DNA from: Archangium violaceum
Lineage (GTDB): Bacteria > Myxococcota > Myxococcia > Myxococcales > Myxococcaceae
NCBI RefSeq assembly: GCF_016859125.1
Contig: NZ_CP069338.1
Span: 62,001 to 126,000, forward strand
Length of the DNA: 64,000 nucleotides
Direction of reading: 5' to 3'
A model generated the notes under the pieces. The model ran no database searches. It saw nothing but the letters and a program-made list of their open reading frames with translations, and was not told the origin of the DNA. Positions 27,318 to 35,664 of this stretch are shown piece after piece. Position 1 is the first letter of the stretch, and every line of letters starts with the position of its first letter. The position numbers and the translations under genes are program-made.

Positions 27318-27950
27318 ATGAAGCTCTACTTCCACCCCATGTCCGGAAACTCGCGCCGCGTGCTGCTCGTGGCCACCCACCTCAACGTGCCCCTCGAGCG
27401 CATCGTGGTCGACCTGCCCAAAGGAGAGCAGCGCGGGGCGCCGCACCTGGGGCGCAACCCCAACGGGCGCGTCCCAGTCCTCGATGACGACGGCTTCGTG
27501 CTGTGGGAGTCGCGCGCCATCATGCAGTACCTGGCCGAAAAGACGCCGGGGCAGACGTTGCTCCCGACGGACGCGCGCGACCGCGCCGATGTGAGCCGCT
27601 GGCTCTTCTGGTGCGCGACCCACATGGCCCCGGCGAACACGATCCTGGTCTTCGAGAACTTCGTGAAGGCGCTGACGGGCGGCGGGCCGGATCCCGCCGA
27701 GGTCGCGCGGGGAGAGGCGCTCTTCGCGCAGCACGCGCCGGTCCTGGACGCGCACCTCGCGGGCAGGACGTGGGTCACGCAGGATCGCCTGACACTCGCG
27801 GACTTCTCCCTGGCCGCGTCGTTCGCCCTCGCCGGTCCAGCGCGCCTGCCGATCGGGGACTACGCGAACATCCAGGCCTGGCTCGGGCGCGTGCAGGAAC
27901 TCGAGGCGTGGAAGCGCACCACGCCGCCTGCGCCGCCGCCCGCTGCCTGA
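27318..27950 (+). CDS. Glutathione S-transferase family protein
   Basis: 210 aa. The start at 27318 follows a consensus AGGAGG (27306-27311) and begins the thioredoxin-like GST N-terminal domain: MKLYFHPMSGNSRRVLLVA, NPNGRVPVLDDDGFVLWES (cis-Pro and the ES glutathione-binding pair), then IMQYLAEK. The all-helical C-terminal domain follows with WVTQDRLTLADFSLAASF, the N-capping/D motif of GSTs. A Ser in the MSGNSRR loop could be the catalytic residue. It is likely a detoxification enzyme controlled by the divergent WYL regulator. The 3' end is only 8 bp from the convergent GNAT gene. Confidence 0.92.
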   Translation: MKLYFHPMSGNSRRVLLVATHLNVPLERIVVDLPKGEQRGAPHLGRNPNGRVPVLDDDGFVLWESRAIMQYLAEKTPGQTLLPTDARDRADVSRWLFWCATHMAPANTILVFENFVKALTGGGPDPAEVARGEALFAQHAPVLDAHLAGRTWVTQDRLTLADFSLAASFALAGPARLPIGDYANIQAWLGRVQELEAWKRTTPPAPPPAA

Positions 27951-27958
27951 GAACGGCG

Positions 27959-28768
27959 CTACGGCGTCAGGGGATGGGAGAGCTCGAGCTGCGAGAGGGC
28001 CAGCGGTGAAAACCCCGCGCCGAGGAAGAAGCGCTCGCACCGTCCCTCCGGGACGATGGCACCTACCGCCAGCGACTTGCCGGGCCAGGCCGCCGCCAGC
28101 GCGCGGAGCAGCCGACGTCCGGCCCCCTGCCCTCGCGCTTCTGGCTCCACGGCGATGGCCCGCAGCGCGAGCGTGGGCGCGGAGACATCTCCGAGCACCG
28201 CCACCGCGGGCCCCACCCGGAACGCCCGGGTGGGGAGCGACAGCCCCGCGATGGTGGCCGGCGCCAACTGCCAGGGCAGCCCCTCGGGGAGGAGCCGCGC
28301 GCAGGCGATGGGCTCCACCTCCTCCAGCGAGGCCGGCTCCGGAATGGGAGTCCCCACGAAGCCCACCAGCCGGCGCACGCGCTGGAAGCCCAGACGCTCG
28401 TAGAGCTTCACCGCGGGGAGGTTCTGCTCGATGACCTCCAGCTGCATCCGCGTGTCCCCACGGGCGCGCGCCTCCTCCATCAATGGCAGCAGCATGGCAC
28501 CCCCGAGCTTGCGGTTGCGGTGCGTGGGCACGATGCCCATGCCCGCGACCCGGCTCTCCCTCCCCCGCCGGGCCATCAACACCAGCCCCACCGGCTCACC
28601 GTCCACCCGCGCGATGCGGCTGTCCGCCAGGGAGATGTGCTCGCCACGCACGCGCGCATCGAACAGCAGGGGCGCGTCGGGAATGGTGACGAAGTAGCCC
28701 TCGAAGACGCGGGCGAAGAGCGTGGAGAGGGAATGGAGCGGCAATTCGGAGGCGGGCGTGAGGTCCAT
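27959..28768 (-). CDS. GNAT acetyltransferase with two tandem GNAT domains
   Basis: 269 aa. The first GNAT domain (~1-150) has VAGMGIVPTHRNRKLGGAML (acetyl-CoA P-loop, degenerate) and LQLEVIEQNLPAVKLYERLG followed by FQRVRR. The second, shorter one (~185-265) has LRAIAVEPEARGQGAGRRLL, the better Q/R-x-x-G-x-G/A loop, and CERFFLGAGFSPLALSQ. Start ATG 28768 (MDLTPASELPLHSL) is preferred because upstream codons are low-complexity and non-coding in character. Double-GNAT proteins acetylate small molecules or protein N-termini; the substrate is unknown. Convergent with the GST gene. Confidence 0.88.
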   Translation of the reverse strand: MDLTPASELPLHSLSTLFARVFEGYFVTIPDAPLLFDARVRGEHISLADSRIARVDGEPVGLVLMARRGRESRVAGMGIVPTHRNRKLGGAMLLPLMEEARARGDTRMQLEVIEQNLPAVKLYERLGFQRVRRLVGFVGTPIPEPASLEEVEPIACARLLPEGLPWQLAPATIAGLSLPTRAFRVGPAVAVLGDVSAPTLALRAIAVEPEARGQGAGRRLLRALAAAWPGKSLAVGAIVPEGRCERFFLGAGFSPLALSQLELSHPLTP

Positions 28769-28998
28769 GAGGGCGGCTCGGAAGGGAGACACTACCAGGC
28801 GGCCTCGAAGCTGGATCTTCAGGAGTGACGTGGGGCCACCCACCCTTTGGGAGGATCCACCGCCGTAAGTCTTACTGCCCTCGGGGGCAGTACCGCCCGC
28901 AGCCCACGCACAAGTCCCTGAAATCACAGGGGCTCGACTGAGGAAGGGCATGGCACACGGACTGCTATAGCCCTCCGGCAGGAAGTCGATGGGTGGAT

Positions 28999-29041
28999 CG
29001 GGGCAGGACGGGCGGGTCGGGGAAGGACGGGCGGGTCGGGG
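28999..29041 (+). repeat. 19-bp G-rich tandem repeat with G-quadruplex potential
   Basis: Units CGGGGCAGGACGGGCGGGT (28999-29017) and CGGGGAAGGACGGGCGGGT (29018-29036) differ at one base; a third partial unit starts at 29037. Seven runs of at least three G with short loops lie on the plus strand within 43 bp. Confidence 0.75.
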
Positions 29042-29105
29042 TCGGTCGTTTCGGGGGGATGGGGCAGAGCAGCAGCACTTCGGGGGAAGTGGGTTGGGGA
29101 ATGAG

Positions 29106-29145
29106 TCGGGGAGGAGCTGGGGGCAGCTCCTCCCCGATTTGTTTT
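29106..29145 (+). terminator. Strong intrinsic terminator with no upstream plus-strand gene
   Basis: Arms TCGGGGAGGAGCTG (29106-29119) and CAGCTCCTCCCCGA (29124-29137) are perfectly complementary over 14 bp with a GGGG loop, followed by TTTGTTTT. The polarity is plus-strand. The nearest plus-strand gene (GST) ended 1.15 kb earlier and a minus-strand gene intervenes, so it may end an unannotated plus-strand RNA. Confidence 0.7.
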
Positions 29146-29222
29146 GAGAAACCAATCCCTACCACGCCCACCTGTCAGCAATCCCCGAGGCCTCGACGCA
29201 CCGCGTCTCCTGCTCGTGGAGC

Positions 29223-29351
29223 GCTCAATCCTTGACGCACCGTCAGGGGATCGCCCGGTGGGACGTCCGCTTCCAGACGCCCTGCCGCCATGCAGGCGCG
29301 GCTCGGTTCCTGCTCGGTTGACCGACCGCACACAGGGTCAAAGGATTGAGC
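29223..29351. repeat. Inverted repeat pair flanking the rnk leader
   Basis: GCTCAATCCTTGAC (29223-29236) is repeated in reverse complement as GTCAAAGGATTGAGC (29337-29351), with one extra A. The 100-bp interval lies immediately before the rnk start. It could form a long stem in the leader or mark a small mobile or regulatory element. Confidence 0.4.
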
Positions 29352-29355
29352 CGTC

Positions 29356-29760
29356 ATGAGCACGCAAGAGCCGAGAATCGTGGTCACGTCGACGGATATG
29401 GAGCGGCTGCGGACTCTCATCGACACGACCGCCGGAGACAAGGCGGAGACGCTCGATGCGGAGTTGCTGCGCGCGGAAGTCGTCGACCCTACCCAGATAC
29501 CGCCTGACGTGGTCACCATGAACAGCCGGGTGGTGTACCAGGACGAGGACTCGGGGGAGACGCGCGAGGTGACGCTCTCCTATCCCCAGGACGCGTCCCT
29601 GGAGCATGGGCGGGTATCCGTGCTGGCGCCCGTGGGAGCGGCGCTGCTCGGGCTCTCCGTGGGGCAGGAGATCGAATGGGAGTTGCCCGGGGGCAAACAC
29701 AAGCGCCTACGCATCGTCTCGGTCACCTACCAGCCGCAGGCGGCCGGCCACTTTCACTGA
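29356..29760 (+). CDS. rnk: Rnk-like regulator of nucleoside diphosphate kinase (GreA C-terminal fold)
   Basis: 134 aa, the normal Rnk length. The N-terminal part (ITSTDMERLR-type start: VVTSTDMERLRTLID) is a short coiled coil, and the C-terminal FKBP-like GreA/GreB domain has VTMNSRVVYQDEDSGE, VTLSYPQDASLEHGRVSVL, PVGAALLGLSVGQEIEWELP and RLRIVSVTYQP. Known role: Rnk binds RNA polymerase near the secondary channel and influences NDP-kinase and alginate-type regulation in gamma-proteobacteria. The exact role in this lineage is inferred. It is monocistronic, with the start directly after the inverted repeat and no strong SD. Confidence 0.88.
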   Translation: MSTQEPRIVVTSTDMERLRTLIDTTAGDKAETLDAELLRAEVVDPTQIPPDVVTMNSRVVYQDEDSGETREVTLSYPQDASLEHGRVSVLAPVGAALLGLSVGQEIEWELPGGKHKRLRIVSVTYQPQAAGHFH

Positions 29761-29874
29761 GCCCGCTCTCCCCCGGAGGGGTGAGGGGGGACGGCGGCTG
29801 CCCGGTCCTCCTGGGAGGTACGGCGGACAGGCAGTGAACAGGGGTGGGTGGCCTCTGTTACAAGCCCTCCGCCC

Positions 29875-31350
29875 ATGTCGGTGTCCCCCTCCCCTCCTCT
29901 GGTTCCCCCGAGCCGTGAGCGCTTCGAGGCGCTCGTGGCCGAGGGCTATGATCAGGTCCCTCTCTTCCGCTCGGTGGAGCTCCAGGGCTTGCGGCCACTG
30001 GAGTTGCTGCGGGCACTCCCCCCGGGACATCGCTTCCTGCTGGAGAGCACCCGGACGTCCAGCGAGGGACGCTACTCCTTCGTGGGAGCGAAGCCGTTCC
30101 TCACCTTCCGTGCCTGGGGCGGTCGGTGCGAGGTGAACGGGGAGCCGCGCCCCGGCCCTCCCCTCGCGACCCTGCGCGAGCTGTTGAAGCGCTCACGAGG
30201 CATCCGGCTGCCGGGGATGCCGCTTTTCTGCGGCGGCGCGGTGGGCTTCTTCGCCTACGAGGCCGCGCATTATTTCGAGTCCCTGCCGCGCCACCCGAAC
30301 GCCGACCTGGGCCTGCCGGACATCGCGCTGGACTTCGTGGACACGTTCGTGGCGGTGGATCACCTGGAAGGCCGCGCGCTCGTGGTGGCCACGGGAAGAG
30401 ACTACGACGACTGCGACCGGCGGGTGGCGGAGTTGGAGCGCGTGGTGCGTGAGGTCGATGCCCGGGAGCCCACGGCTCCGGCCTGGCGCCTCGGGAACGA
30501 GCAGACTCCGAACGTGGCGTGGCGGTCCAACTTCACACCGGAGGACTACCTGCGCGCGGTGGAGCGCGTGCGGGAGTACATCCGCGCGGGGGACACCTAC
30601 CAGGTGAACCTGTCGCAGCGGCTGGAGGTGGAGCCGAGGCTGCCCGCGCTGGAGCTGTACGAGGCCCTGTCCACCCTCAACCCCGTGCACTTCGCCAGCT
30701 ACCTGGAGGTGGACGGAGTCGAGGTGGTGAGCGCCTCGCCCGAGCGGCTGGTGCGGGTGGAGGACGGCCGTGCCATCACGCGGCCCATCGCGGGCACCCG
30801 CCGCAAGGGGACGCCGGAGGAGAACGCCCGCTTCATCCACGAGCTGCGCACCAGCGAGAAGGAGCGCGCCGAGCACGCGATGCTGGTGGACCTGGAGCGC
30901 AACGACCTGGGGCGTGTCTGTATCCATGGCAGCGTCCAGGTGACGAAGCTGATGGAGATCATCGAGTACACCCACGTCATCCACATCGAGTCCGAGGTGG
31001 TGGGCCAGCTGGCGCCGGGGGTGGAGCCGCTCGACGTAGTGGCGGCGGTGTTCCCGGGAGGCACCATCACCGGCGTGCCGAAGATTCGCACCCTGCAGAT
31101 CATCACCGAGCTGGAGCCGCACGCGCGGGGCCTCTACACGGGCTCGCTCGGATACCTGGGCTTCACGGGAGAAATGGACCTGAACATCGTCATCCGCACG
31201 ATGGTGTTGAAGGGCGGAAGGGCCTGGGTGCAGGTGGGCGCGGGCATCGTCCACGACTCGGAGCCGAGGCGCGAATACCAGGAGACGCTGCACAAGGCGC
31301 GCTCGCTGTTGCTCGCGCTGTCCGCGCGCCCGGTGGGAGACGCGTCATGA
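29875..31350 (+). CDS. pabB: Aminodeoxychorismate synthase component I
   Basis: 491 aa. With glutamine-derived ammonia from PabA it converts chorismate to 4-amino-4-deoxychorismate (folate pathway). The N-terminal TrpE-type domain has [18 protein letters not shown] and [16 protein letters not shown]. The chorismate-binding domain has [67 protein letters not shown] and [10 protein letters not shown]. The PIAGT (not PIKGT) active site is shared with TrpE, so sequence alone does not exclude anthranilate synthase; the PabC gene at the end of the operon decides for PabB. Start ATG 29875 (MSVSPSPP); a GTG at 29848 is an alternative. It overlaps pabA by ATGA. Confidence 0.88.
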   Translation: MSVSPSPPLVPPSRERFEALVAEGYDQVPLFRSVELQGLRPLELLRALPPGHRFLLESTRTSSEGRYSFVGAKPFLTFRAWGGRCEVNGEPRPGPPLATLRELLKRSRGIRLPGMPLFCGGAVGFFAYEAAHYFESLPRHPNADLGLPDIALDFVDTFVAVDHLEGRALVVATGRDYDDCDRRVAELERVVREVDAREPTAPAWRLGNEQTPNVAWRSNFTPEDYLRAVERVREYIRAGDTYQVNLSQRLEVEPRLPALELYEALSTLNPVHFASYLEVDGVEVVSASPERLVRVEDGRAITRPIAGTRRKGTPEENARFIHELRTSEKERAEHAMLVDLERNDLGRVCIHGSVQVTKLMEIIEYTHVIHIESEVVGQLAPGVEPLDVVAAVFPGGTITGVPKIRTLQIITELEPHARGLYTGSLGYLGFTGEMDLNIVIRTMVLKGGRAWVQVGAGIVHDSEPRREYQETLHKARSLLLALSARPVGDAS

Positions 31351-31919
31351 TGTTGCTCATCGACAACTTCGACTCCTTCACCTTCAACCTCGTGCAGGCG
31401 TTGGGTGGACTCGGGGCGGAGCTGAAGGTGGTGCGGAACAACGCCCTCACGCTCGCCGAGGCGGAGGCGCTGCGGCCGGACCACCTCGTCATCTCCCCGG
31501 GCCCGTGCACGCCGAACGAGGCTGGCGTCTCCCTGGAGCTCCTCCGCGCCTTCGCGGGCCGGGTTCCCATCCTCGGGGTGTGCCTGGGCCATCAGTCCAT
31601 CGGGCAGGTCTTCGGAGGGCGCGTCGTCCGGGCCCCGGTTCCCGTGCACGGAAAGACGGGCGACATCCACCACGATGGCCGGGGCGTCTTCCGCGGGATG
31701 CCGGCGCCCTTCGTCGCCGCGCGCTACCACTCGCTGGTGGTGGACCGGGCGAGCCTCCCGGACTGCCTGGAGGTCTCGGCGTGGTGTGGGGACCTGGTGA
31801 TGGGCCTGCGCCACCGCGAGTACCCGTGGCTGGAGGGCATCCAGTTCCATCCCGAGTCCTTCCTCACGCCCCACGGAAACCACCTGCTCGCCACGTTCCT
31901 GGAGGCGCGCATCGGATGA
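31347..31919 (+). CDS. pabA: Aminodeoxychorismate/anthranilate synthase glutamine amidotransferase
   Basis: 190 aa, class I glutamine amidotransferase. It hydrolyses glutamine and channels ammonia to PabB. Visible motifs: [29 protein letters not shown], the nucleophile Cys (~79) in [15 protein letters not shown], and the catalytic His/Glu in [13 protein letters not shown]. The ATG overlaps the pabB stop and its own stop overlaps pabC, so all three are translationally coupled. Such subunits can serve both PABA and tryptophan synthesis; no trp genes are in the window. Confidence 0.92.
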   Translation: MMLLIDNFDSFTFNLVQALGGLGAELKVVRNNALTLAEAEALRPDHLVISPGPCTPNEAGVSLELLRAFAGRVPILGVCLGHQSIGQVFGGRVVRAPVPVHGKTGDIHHDGRGVFRGMPAPFVAARYHSLVVDRASLPDCLEVSAWCGDLVMGLRHREYPWLEGIQFHPESFLTPHGNHLLATFLEARIG

Positions 31920-32740
31920 TGGACACGGTCGCGGTGAACGGCGAGGTACGGCGGCTGGAGGAGCTGCGCCTCCAGGACTTCCTCCAGTCCTTCTTCTTCG
32001 GCGCGGGATTCTTCGAGACGTTCCTCGTCGAGGAAGGCGCCCCGATGTTCCTCGAGCGGCACCTCGCGCGGCTCCGCTCGAGTCTCACGGCCCATGCGAA
32101 CTGCGTGCACGCACCTCCGCCGGAAGTGCTCACCGCCGGCGCCGTGCGCGAGGCGCTGCGCCGCTGTCTGGAGGCGGATGCCCACCTGGGGCCGCGCTTC
32201 ACCGGCGTGGGCAAGCTGGTGGCGGGAGACGGCCGGCTGCTGCTGTCCTTTCGAGCCCTGGCGCCCCAACACGAGCGCACCCTGCGCGAGGGGTGTGTCC
32301 TCGACGAGGTGGAGGACCGAGGCTATCGCCGGGGAGATTCTTCCCTGAATCACAAGAGCGTCTCGTACCTCCGGCAGTACGCGCACCTCGGGCGGGGGAC
32401 CGTCTTCGTCAACGAGGCCGGGGAGCTGTGCGAGGTTCCGAATGGGAACCTGTTCTTCCTCGTGAGGGACATGGTGGTGACTCCGCCCCTGGAGGCCCCG
32501 TGTCTGCCGGGTGTCATCCGCTCCGTGCTACTGGAGCAAGGACGGCTCGGGGGACTTCCTGTCGTGGAGCGTGCGTTGACCCGGGCGAGGCTCGAGGACG
32601 TGCGGGGTTGTTTTCTCACCAACTCCGTCAGCCTGGTCCTCGCCGTTCCCCGGCTGCTCGGGCACGTGCTGACTGGGAGCTCGGAGTGGGCCGGGGATGC
32701 GCGTGGCGTGGTGCGGGAGTACGCACGGAGAGAAGGGTGA
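31916..32740 (+). CDS. pabC: Aminodeoxychorismate lyase (class IV aminotransferase fold)
   Basis: 274 aa. It eliminates pyruvate from aminodeoxychorismate to give 4-aminobenzoate. Fold-type IV PLP features: [27 protein letters not shown], the PLP Lys in [22 protein letters not shown] (Glu and phosphate loop), [11 protein letters not shown] and [14 protein letters not shown]. The start ATGATG at 31916/31919 overlaps the pabA stop. D-amino-acid or branched-chain aminotransferases share the fold, but operon position supports PabC. The 3' end meets a REP-like repeat and the convergent pseudouridine synthase gene. Confidence 0.88.
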   Translation: MMDTVAVNGEVRRLEELRLQDFLQSFFFGAGFFETFLVEEGAPMFLERHLARLRSSLTAHANCVHAPPPEVLTAGAVREALRRCLEADAHLGPRFTGVGKLVAGDGRLLLSFRALAPQHERTLREGCVLDEVEDRGYRRGDSSLNHKSVSYLRQYAHLGRGTVFVNEAGELCEVPNGNLFFLVRDMVVTPPLEAPCLPGVIRSVLLEQGRLGGLPVVERALTRARLEDVRGCFLTNSVSLVLAVPRLLGHVLTGSSEWAGDARGVVREYARREG

Positions 32741-32742
32741 CG

Positions 32743-32778
32743 ACCCTCACCCTCGCCCTCTCCCAGAGGGAGAGGGAA
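32743..32778. repeat. REP-like hairpin repeat between convergent genes
   Basis: The element starts with CCCTCACCCTCGCC and ends in the hairpin CCCTCTCCCAGAGGGAGAGG. It resembles the dispersed CCCTCACCC...CTCTCCC-AGAGGGAGAG elements common at 3' ends in many GC-rich proteobacteria (general knowledge). It begins 3 bp after the pabC stop and provides the last ten codons of the pseudouridine synthase gene. Confidence 0.65.
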
Positions 32779-33571
32779 TCGCGTGGAAGCCGAGGCCCTG
32801 CTCCACCTCGGCCTCCGTGAGCAGGCGAAAGGACCCCTCCGGTACGTCAAGGGTGAGCTCGCCCACGGCCTCGCGGTGCAGCGTCCGCACCGGGTGTCCC
32901 ACCGCCGCCAGCATCCGCTTCACCTGGTGGTGCCTGCCCTCGGTGAGCACCAGCTCGACCCGGCTGGGAGCCAACAGCCGAGCCCCCGCCGGCCGTGTCG
33001 GTCCATCCTCCAGCACGAGGCCCTCGCGCAGTCGTTGGAGCGCCGCCTCCGAGGGGTTCCCCTCGACCTCCGCCACGTAGCGCTTGGGCACGTGGGTCTC
33101 CGGAGAGGTCGCGTGCGCCACCAGTCGCTCCTCGTTGGTGAAGAGCAACAGGCCCGTGGTGTCCCGATCCAGCCGTCCCACCGCGTACCACTCGTAACCT
33201 CGCAACTCTGGCGTCAGCACCGCGCGCAGACGTTCGAAGACGGTGCCGATTCCCTCGGGATCGCTCCCGTGCACCACCACGCCCGCGGGCTTGTGGAACA
33301 TCAACGCGAGCGTCCGCGCCTCCAGCACGCGCGGCTGTCCATCCACCCGCACCACGCTCCCCGCGTGCACCGGTGCGAAGGGATCCGTCTCCACCCGCCC
33401 GTCCACCTCCACCCGCCCCTCGCGCAGGGCCCGCTCCGCCTTGGCCCGGGGCAGCACCCCCGCCCGGCCCAGTGCGCGCACCAACCAGTCCGCACGCTGC
33501 CCCTCCGGCACGGGCTCCTTGCGTCGCCGCGCGGCCTCCAGCCACCTCGGTGTCTTCGCCTTCCTCGCCAT
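32747..33571 (-). CDS. RsuA/RluB/RluE-family pseudouridine synthase
   Basis: 274 aa. An N-terminal S4 RNA-binding domain (~25-85: WLVRALGRAGVLPRAKAERA, REGRVEVDGRV) is followed by the catalytic domain with FHKPAGVVVHGSD, YAVGRLDRDTTGLLLFTNE (catalytic Asp), HVPKRYVAEVEG, VLTEGRHHQVKRMLAAVGHP and LHREAVGELTL. It isomerises uridine in 16S or 23S rRNA; the target position cannot be read. The C-terminus FHAIPSPSGRGRG is encoded by a REP-like intergenic repeat, so the original stop was probably lost to the repeat. Confidence 0.9.
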   Translation of the reverse strand: MARKAKTPRWLEAARRRKEPVPEGQRADWLVRALGRAGVLPRAKAERALREGRVEVDGRVETDPFAPVHAGSVVRVDGQPRVLEARTLALMFHKPAGVVVHGSDPEGIGTVFERLRAVLTPELRGYEWYAVGRLDRDTTGLLLFTNEERLVAHATSPETHVPKRYVAEVEGNPSEAALQRLREGLVLEDGPTRPAGARLLAPSRVELVLTEGRHHQVKRMLAAVGHPVRTLHREAVGELTLDVPEGSFRLLTEAEVEQGLGFHAIPSPSGRGRG

Positions 33572-33765
33572 CAGCGCACCCGCTCCCGCTTCACGGACTT
33601 CCCATTCCTATTCCCCACCGCGCGAGCACCCTCCTCCGCCGCCTGCTTCGCGAGCGTTCCCCCTCCCTGTCCTGGCGCATTCCTGAGCGTGCCTAGCTTG
33701 AGCCATGTGTGGGGCATTCCTGCATGAGCAGCACAACGTATCCAACAGACTCGGAGGGAGACCGT

Positions 33766-34203
33766 ATGGCAACCGTGACTGAAGGAGGAATTCAAGGGGC
33801 CAGCTTCGGCGGCACCGGCTCGAACATCGGGGCGGGTGATGTGTCGTCCCAGGGCTCCGACACCGGCTTCTCTGCCCAGGGCAAGGAGCAGGTGAAGCGC
33901 TTCACCGGCGCGACCCGGGATCGGGTCTACCACCAGGTGGACAGCCGGAAGGACGAGCTCGTCAAGGGTCTGCAGGGATTCATCTCCACGCTGGAGAACG
34001 CCTCGCAGAACGCCGATGGCATGTCGCAGCAGGTGCTCCATGGCGCCGTGGGCTACATCCGCAAGTTCTCCGACCGCATCGAGAATGGCACCACCGAGGA
34101 GTTGCTGCAGGACGCGCGGCAGTTCGTCCGCGAGAAGCCCGCGCCCTTCTTCGCTGGCTGCGTCGCCCTGGGGTTCCTCGCCGCCCGCGTCCTGAAGGAA
34201 TAG
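33766..34203 (+). CDS. Tail-anchored helical stress/envelope protein
   Basis: 145 aa. Start ATG 33766 is placed by the strong GGAGGGAG at 33753-33760; earlier in-frame ATGs lack this. A Gly/Ser-rich N-terminus is followed by amphipathic helices (QVKRFTGATRDRVYHQVDSR, VKGLQGFISTLENAS) and a C-terminal hydrophobic segment (APFFAGCVALGFLAARVLKE) that would anchor it in the inner membrane with the bulk in the cytoplasm. The layout recalls YqjD/ElaB-type DUF883 proteins, but I do not claim family membership. It is the first gene of a three-gene operon with the YqjE-like and DUF3618-like proteins. Confidence 0.75.
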   Translation: MATVTEGGIQGASFGGTGSNIGAGDVSSQGSDTGFSAQGKEQVKRFTGATRDRVYHQVDSRKDELVKGLQGFISTLENASQNADGMSQQVLHGAVGYIRKFSDRIENGTTEELLQDARQFVREKPAPFFAGCVALGFLAARVLKE

Positions 34204-34213
34204 GGAGGCCACC

Positions 34214-34690
34214 ATGCGACCTGGCAATCCAGAGACTCGCGGTAGCTACACCTATGAAGAACGCACCGTCTCCGGCGACGGCATGTCGGAGCGTGCCTTC
34301 GGCTCGCTCGTGAGCGAGTTCTTCGATCAGGCCAAACGGCTGATCCGCGCGGAGATCACCCTCGCGAAGACCGAGCTGAGTCAGGAAGCGACGAAGTTCA
34401 AGTCCGGCGGCGTAATGGTGGGAGTGGGCGGCGTGCTGCTCCTCATCGGCGGTATCGCCTTCATGCTCACCGCCTGCGCCTTGTTGGACCTGGTGCTGCC
34501 CTTCTGGGCCGCGGCGCTGATCGTCACGGTGGCCTTCCTCGCCATCGGCGCGGGTGTCGCCCTCGCGGGCATCAAGAGCATGAAGAAACTCCACGCACCC
34601 ACCAAGACAATCCAAACCCTCAAGGAGGACGGGCAATGGGCGAGCAGGACGTTCCAATCCGTGAAATCACAGATGCACGGGCACGCATGA
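34214..34690 (+). CDS. YqjE-like putative holin-superfamily (phage_holin_3_6) membrane protein
   Basis: 158 aa. A cytoplasmic helix (SLVSEFFDQAKRLIRAEITL, AKTELSQEA) leads to two transmembrane segments (VMVGVGGVLLLIGGIAFML and LPFWAAALIVTVAFLAIGAG) and ends with a basic helix. Despite the Pfam holin label, this is a common host family linked to membrane stress in yqjCDEK-type operons and is not evidence of a prophage; no phage gene is near. It is the second gene of the operon, 10 bp after the first, and its 3' 55 bp overlap the third gene. Confidence 0.78.
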   Translation: MRPGNPETRGSYTYEERTVSGDGMSERAFGSLVSEFFDQAKRLIRAEITLAKTELSQEATKFKSGGVMVGVGGVLLLIGGIAFMLTACALLDLVLPFWAAALIVTVAFLAIGAGVALAGIKSMKKLHAPTKTIQTLKEDGQWASRTFQSVKSQMHGHA

Positions 34691-35610
34691 GCGAGCTCGC
34701 CGATGAGCTGGCCCGTCGCATGGAGCCAGAGCACATCAAGGCGCTCGCCACGGACAAGGTCACGGAGATCAAGGATCAGGCCCGGGAACGGGTCACCGAG
34801 AAGGCAGACGAGCTGAAGACGCATGCCAAGGAGGCGGTGATGCGCAGGACCCATGACATCAAGGATCGGGCTGATACGCCCAAGGGATGGAGCATGCTGG
34901 GGGCGATCATCGGCGCCGGAGTGGGCTCCGTGCTGATGAAGAAGGCCTTCGACGCGCGCCATGATGGATCGGACATCGGCGGACGCCGCATGTTCAGCAG
35001 GTCCGACCTGGATACGCCCTCGCTCGTGCCAGCACCCGAGGGCGGCCTGATGAGGCCCACCGGAGACGTGCGGGGCATGGGAGGCAGTGACGTCGGCGTG
35101 CGGACCAGCACGGACGTGGGTGACGTGAACACCGGGGAGAGCAACCTGAAGGGTCGCGCCTCGGAAGCCATGGACACGGCCAAGGGCAAGGCCTCCGATA
35201 TCAAGGAGCGCGCCAGCGGCCTGGTGGACCGGGCCGTGGACAGGGCCCATGGGCTTCGCGAGCGCATCCCGGACCGGGGCGAGATGAAGCACCAGGCCTC
35301 GGACTGGTACAGCACCGTGACCGACAACCCGATGCTGCTGGCCATCGGCGGCCTCGCGATCGGCGCGCTGTGCGCCAGCCTCATCCCGGTGACCAACCGC
35401 GAGCGCCAGCTCATCGAGCCCGCCAAGAGCAAGGTGAAGGAGCGCATCTCCACCCTCGGCGATCAGCTCGAGAGCAAGCTGTCGGGACAGTCCGGGGACG
35501 AGAGCGGCCAGGAGGAGGAGCACCGATCCTCCGCCTCCTCGGAGAGCGAGCGGGAGCGGGGCTCCATCCCGCCACTGCCGCCGCTCGATGACTACACCTC
35601 CGTGCACTGA
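34636..35610 (+). CDS. DUF3618-like membrane-associated protein
   Basis: 324 aa. ATG 34636 has a perfect AAGGAGG seven bases upstream (34622-34628). It supplies the I--ARARMSELADELARR motif typical of DUF3618 N-termini, so it is preferred over the ATGA-overlapping ATG at 34687. Features: an N-terminal helix, charged repeats (KDQARERVTEKADELK, KGKASDIKERASGLVDR), a short hydrophobic Gly-rich segment (MLGAIIGAGVGSVLM), a second one (LLAIGGLAIGALCASLI), and a Ser/Glu-rich acidic tail. It is probably an inner-membrane structural or stress protein acting with the two preceding genes. Function is unproven. Confidence 0.72.
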   Translation: MGEQDVPIREITDARARMSELADELARRMEPEHIKALATDKVTEIKDQARERVTEKADELKTHAKEAVMRRTHDIKDRADTPKGWSMLGAIIGAGVGSVLMKKAFDARHDGSDIGGRRMFSRSDLDTPSLVPAPEGGLMRPTGDVRGMGGSDVGVRTSTDVGDVNTGESNLKGRASEAMDTAKGKASDIKERASGLVDRAVDRAHGLRERIPDRGEMKHQASDWYSTVTDNPMLLAIGGLAIGALCASLIPVTNRERQLIEPAKSKVKERISTLGDQLESKLSGQSGDESGQEEEHRSSASSESERERGSIPPLPPLDDYTSVH

Positions 35611-35664
35611 GCGACGGAGCGCACGAGGCCGGACGGGGCGGCGAACGCCTCGCCCGGCCTTGCT

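Larger units (their letters stand above)
28769..29355. other. 587-bp non-coding region with repeats and an orphan terminator
   Basis: No convincing gene is seen. Contents in order: a hairpin with ACTGCCC (28874-28880) and GGGCAGT (28885-28891) arms; a G-rich 19-bp tandem repeat at 28999-29041; a perfect-stem intrinsic terminator at 29106-29145; and an inverted repeat pair at 29223-29236/29337-29351 just before rnk. The promoter of rnk must lie in the last part; TTGACG at 29232 is a possible -35, but no good -10 is visible. Confidence 0.6.

Noticed and set aside
29875-32740. Anthranilate synthase (trpEG) reading of the chorismate operon
   Set aside because: PIAGT and the shared amidotransferase fit both, but the third gene is a class IV PLP aminodeoxychorismate lyase and no trp genes follow, so PABA synthesis is preferred.
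34214-34690. Prophage holin
   Set aside because: The Pfam-type holin resemblance is shared by housekeeping YqjE proteins; no lysin, tail, integrase or other phage gene is near and the operon partners are stress-type membrane proteins.
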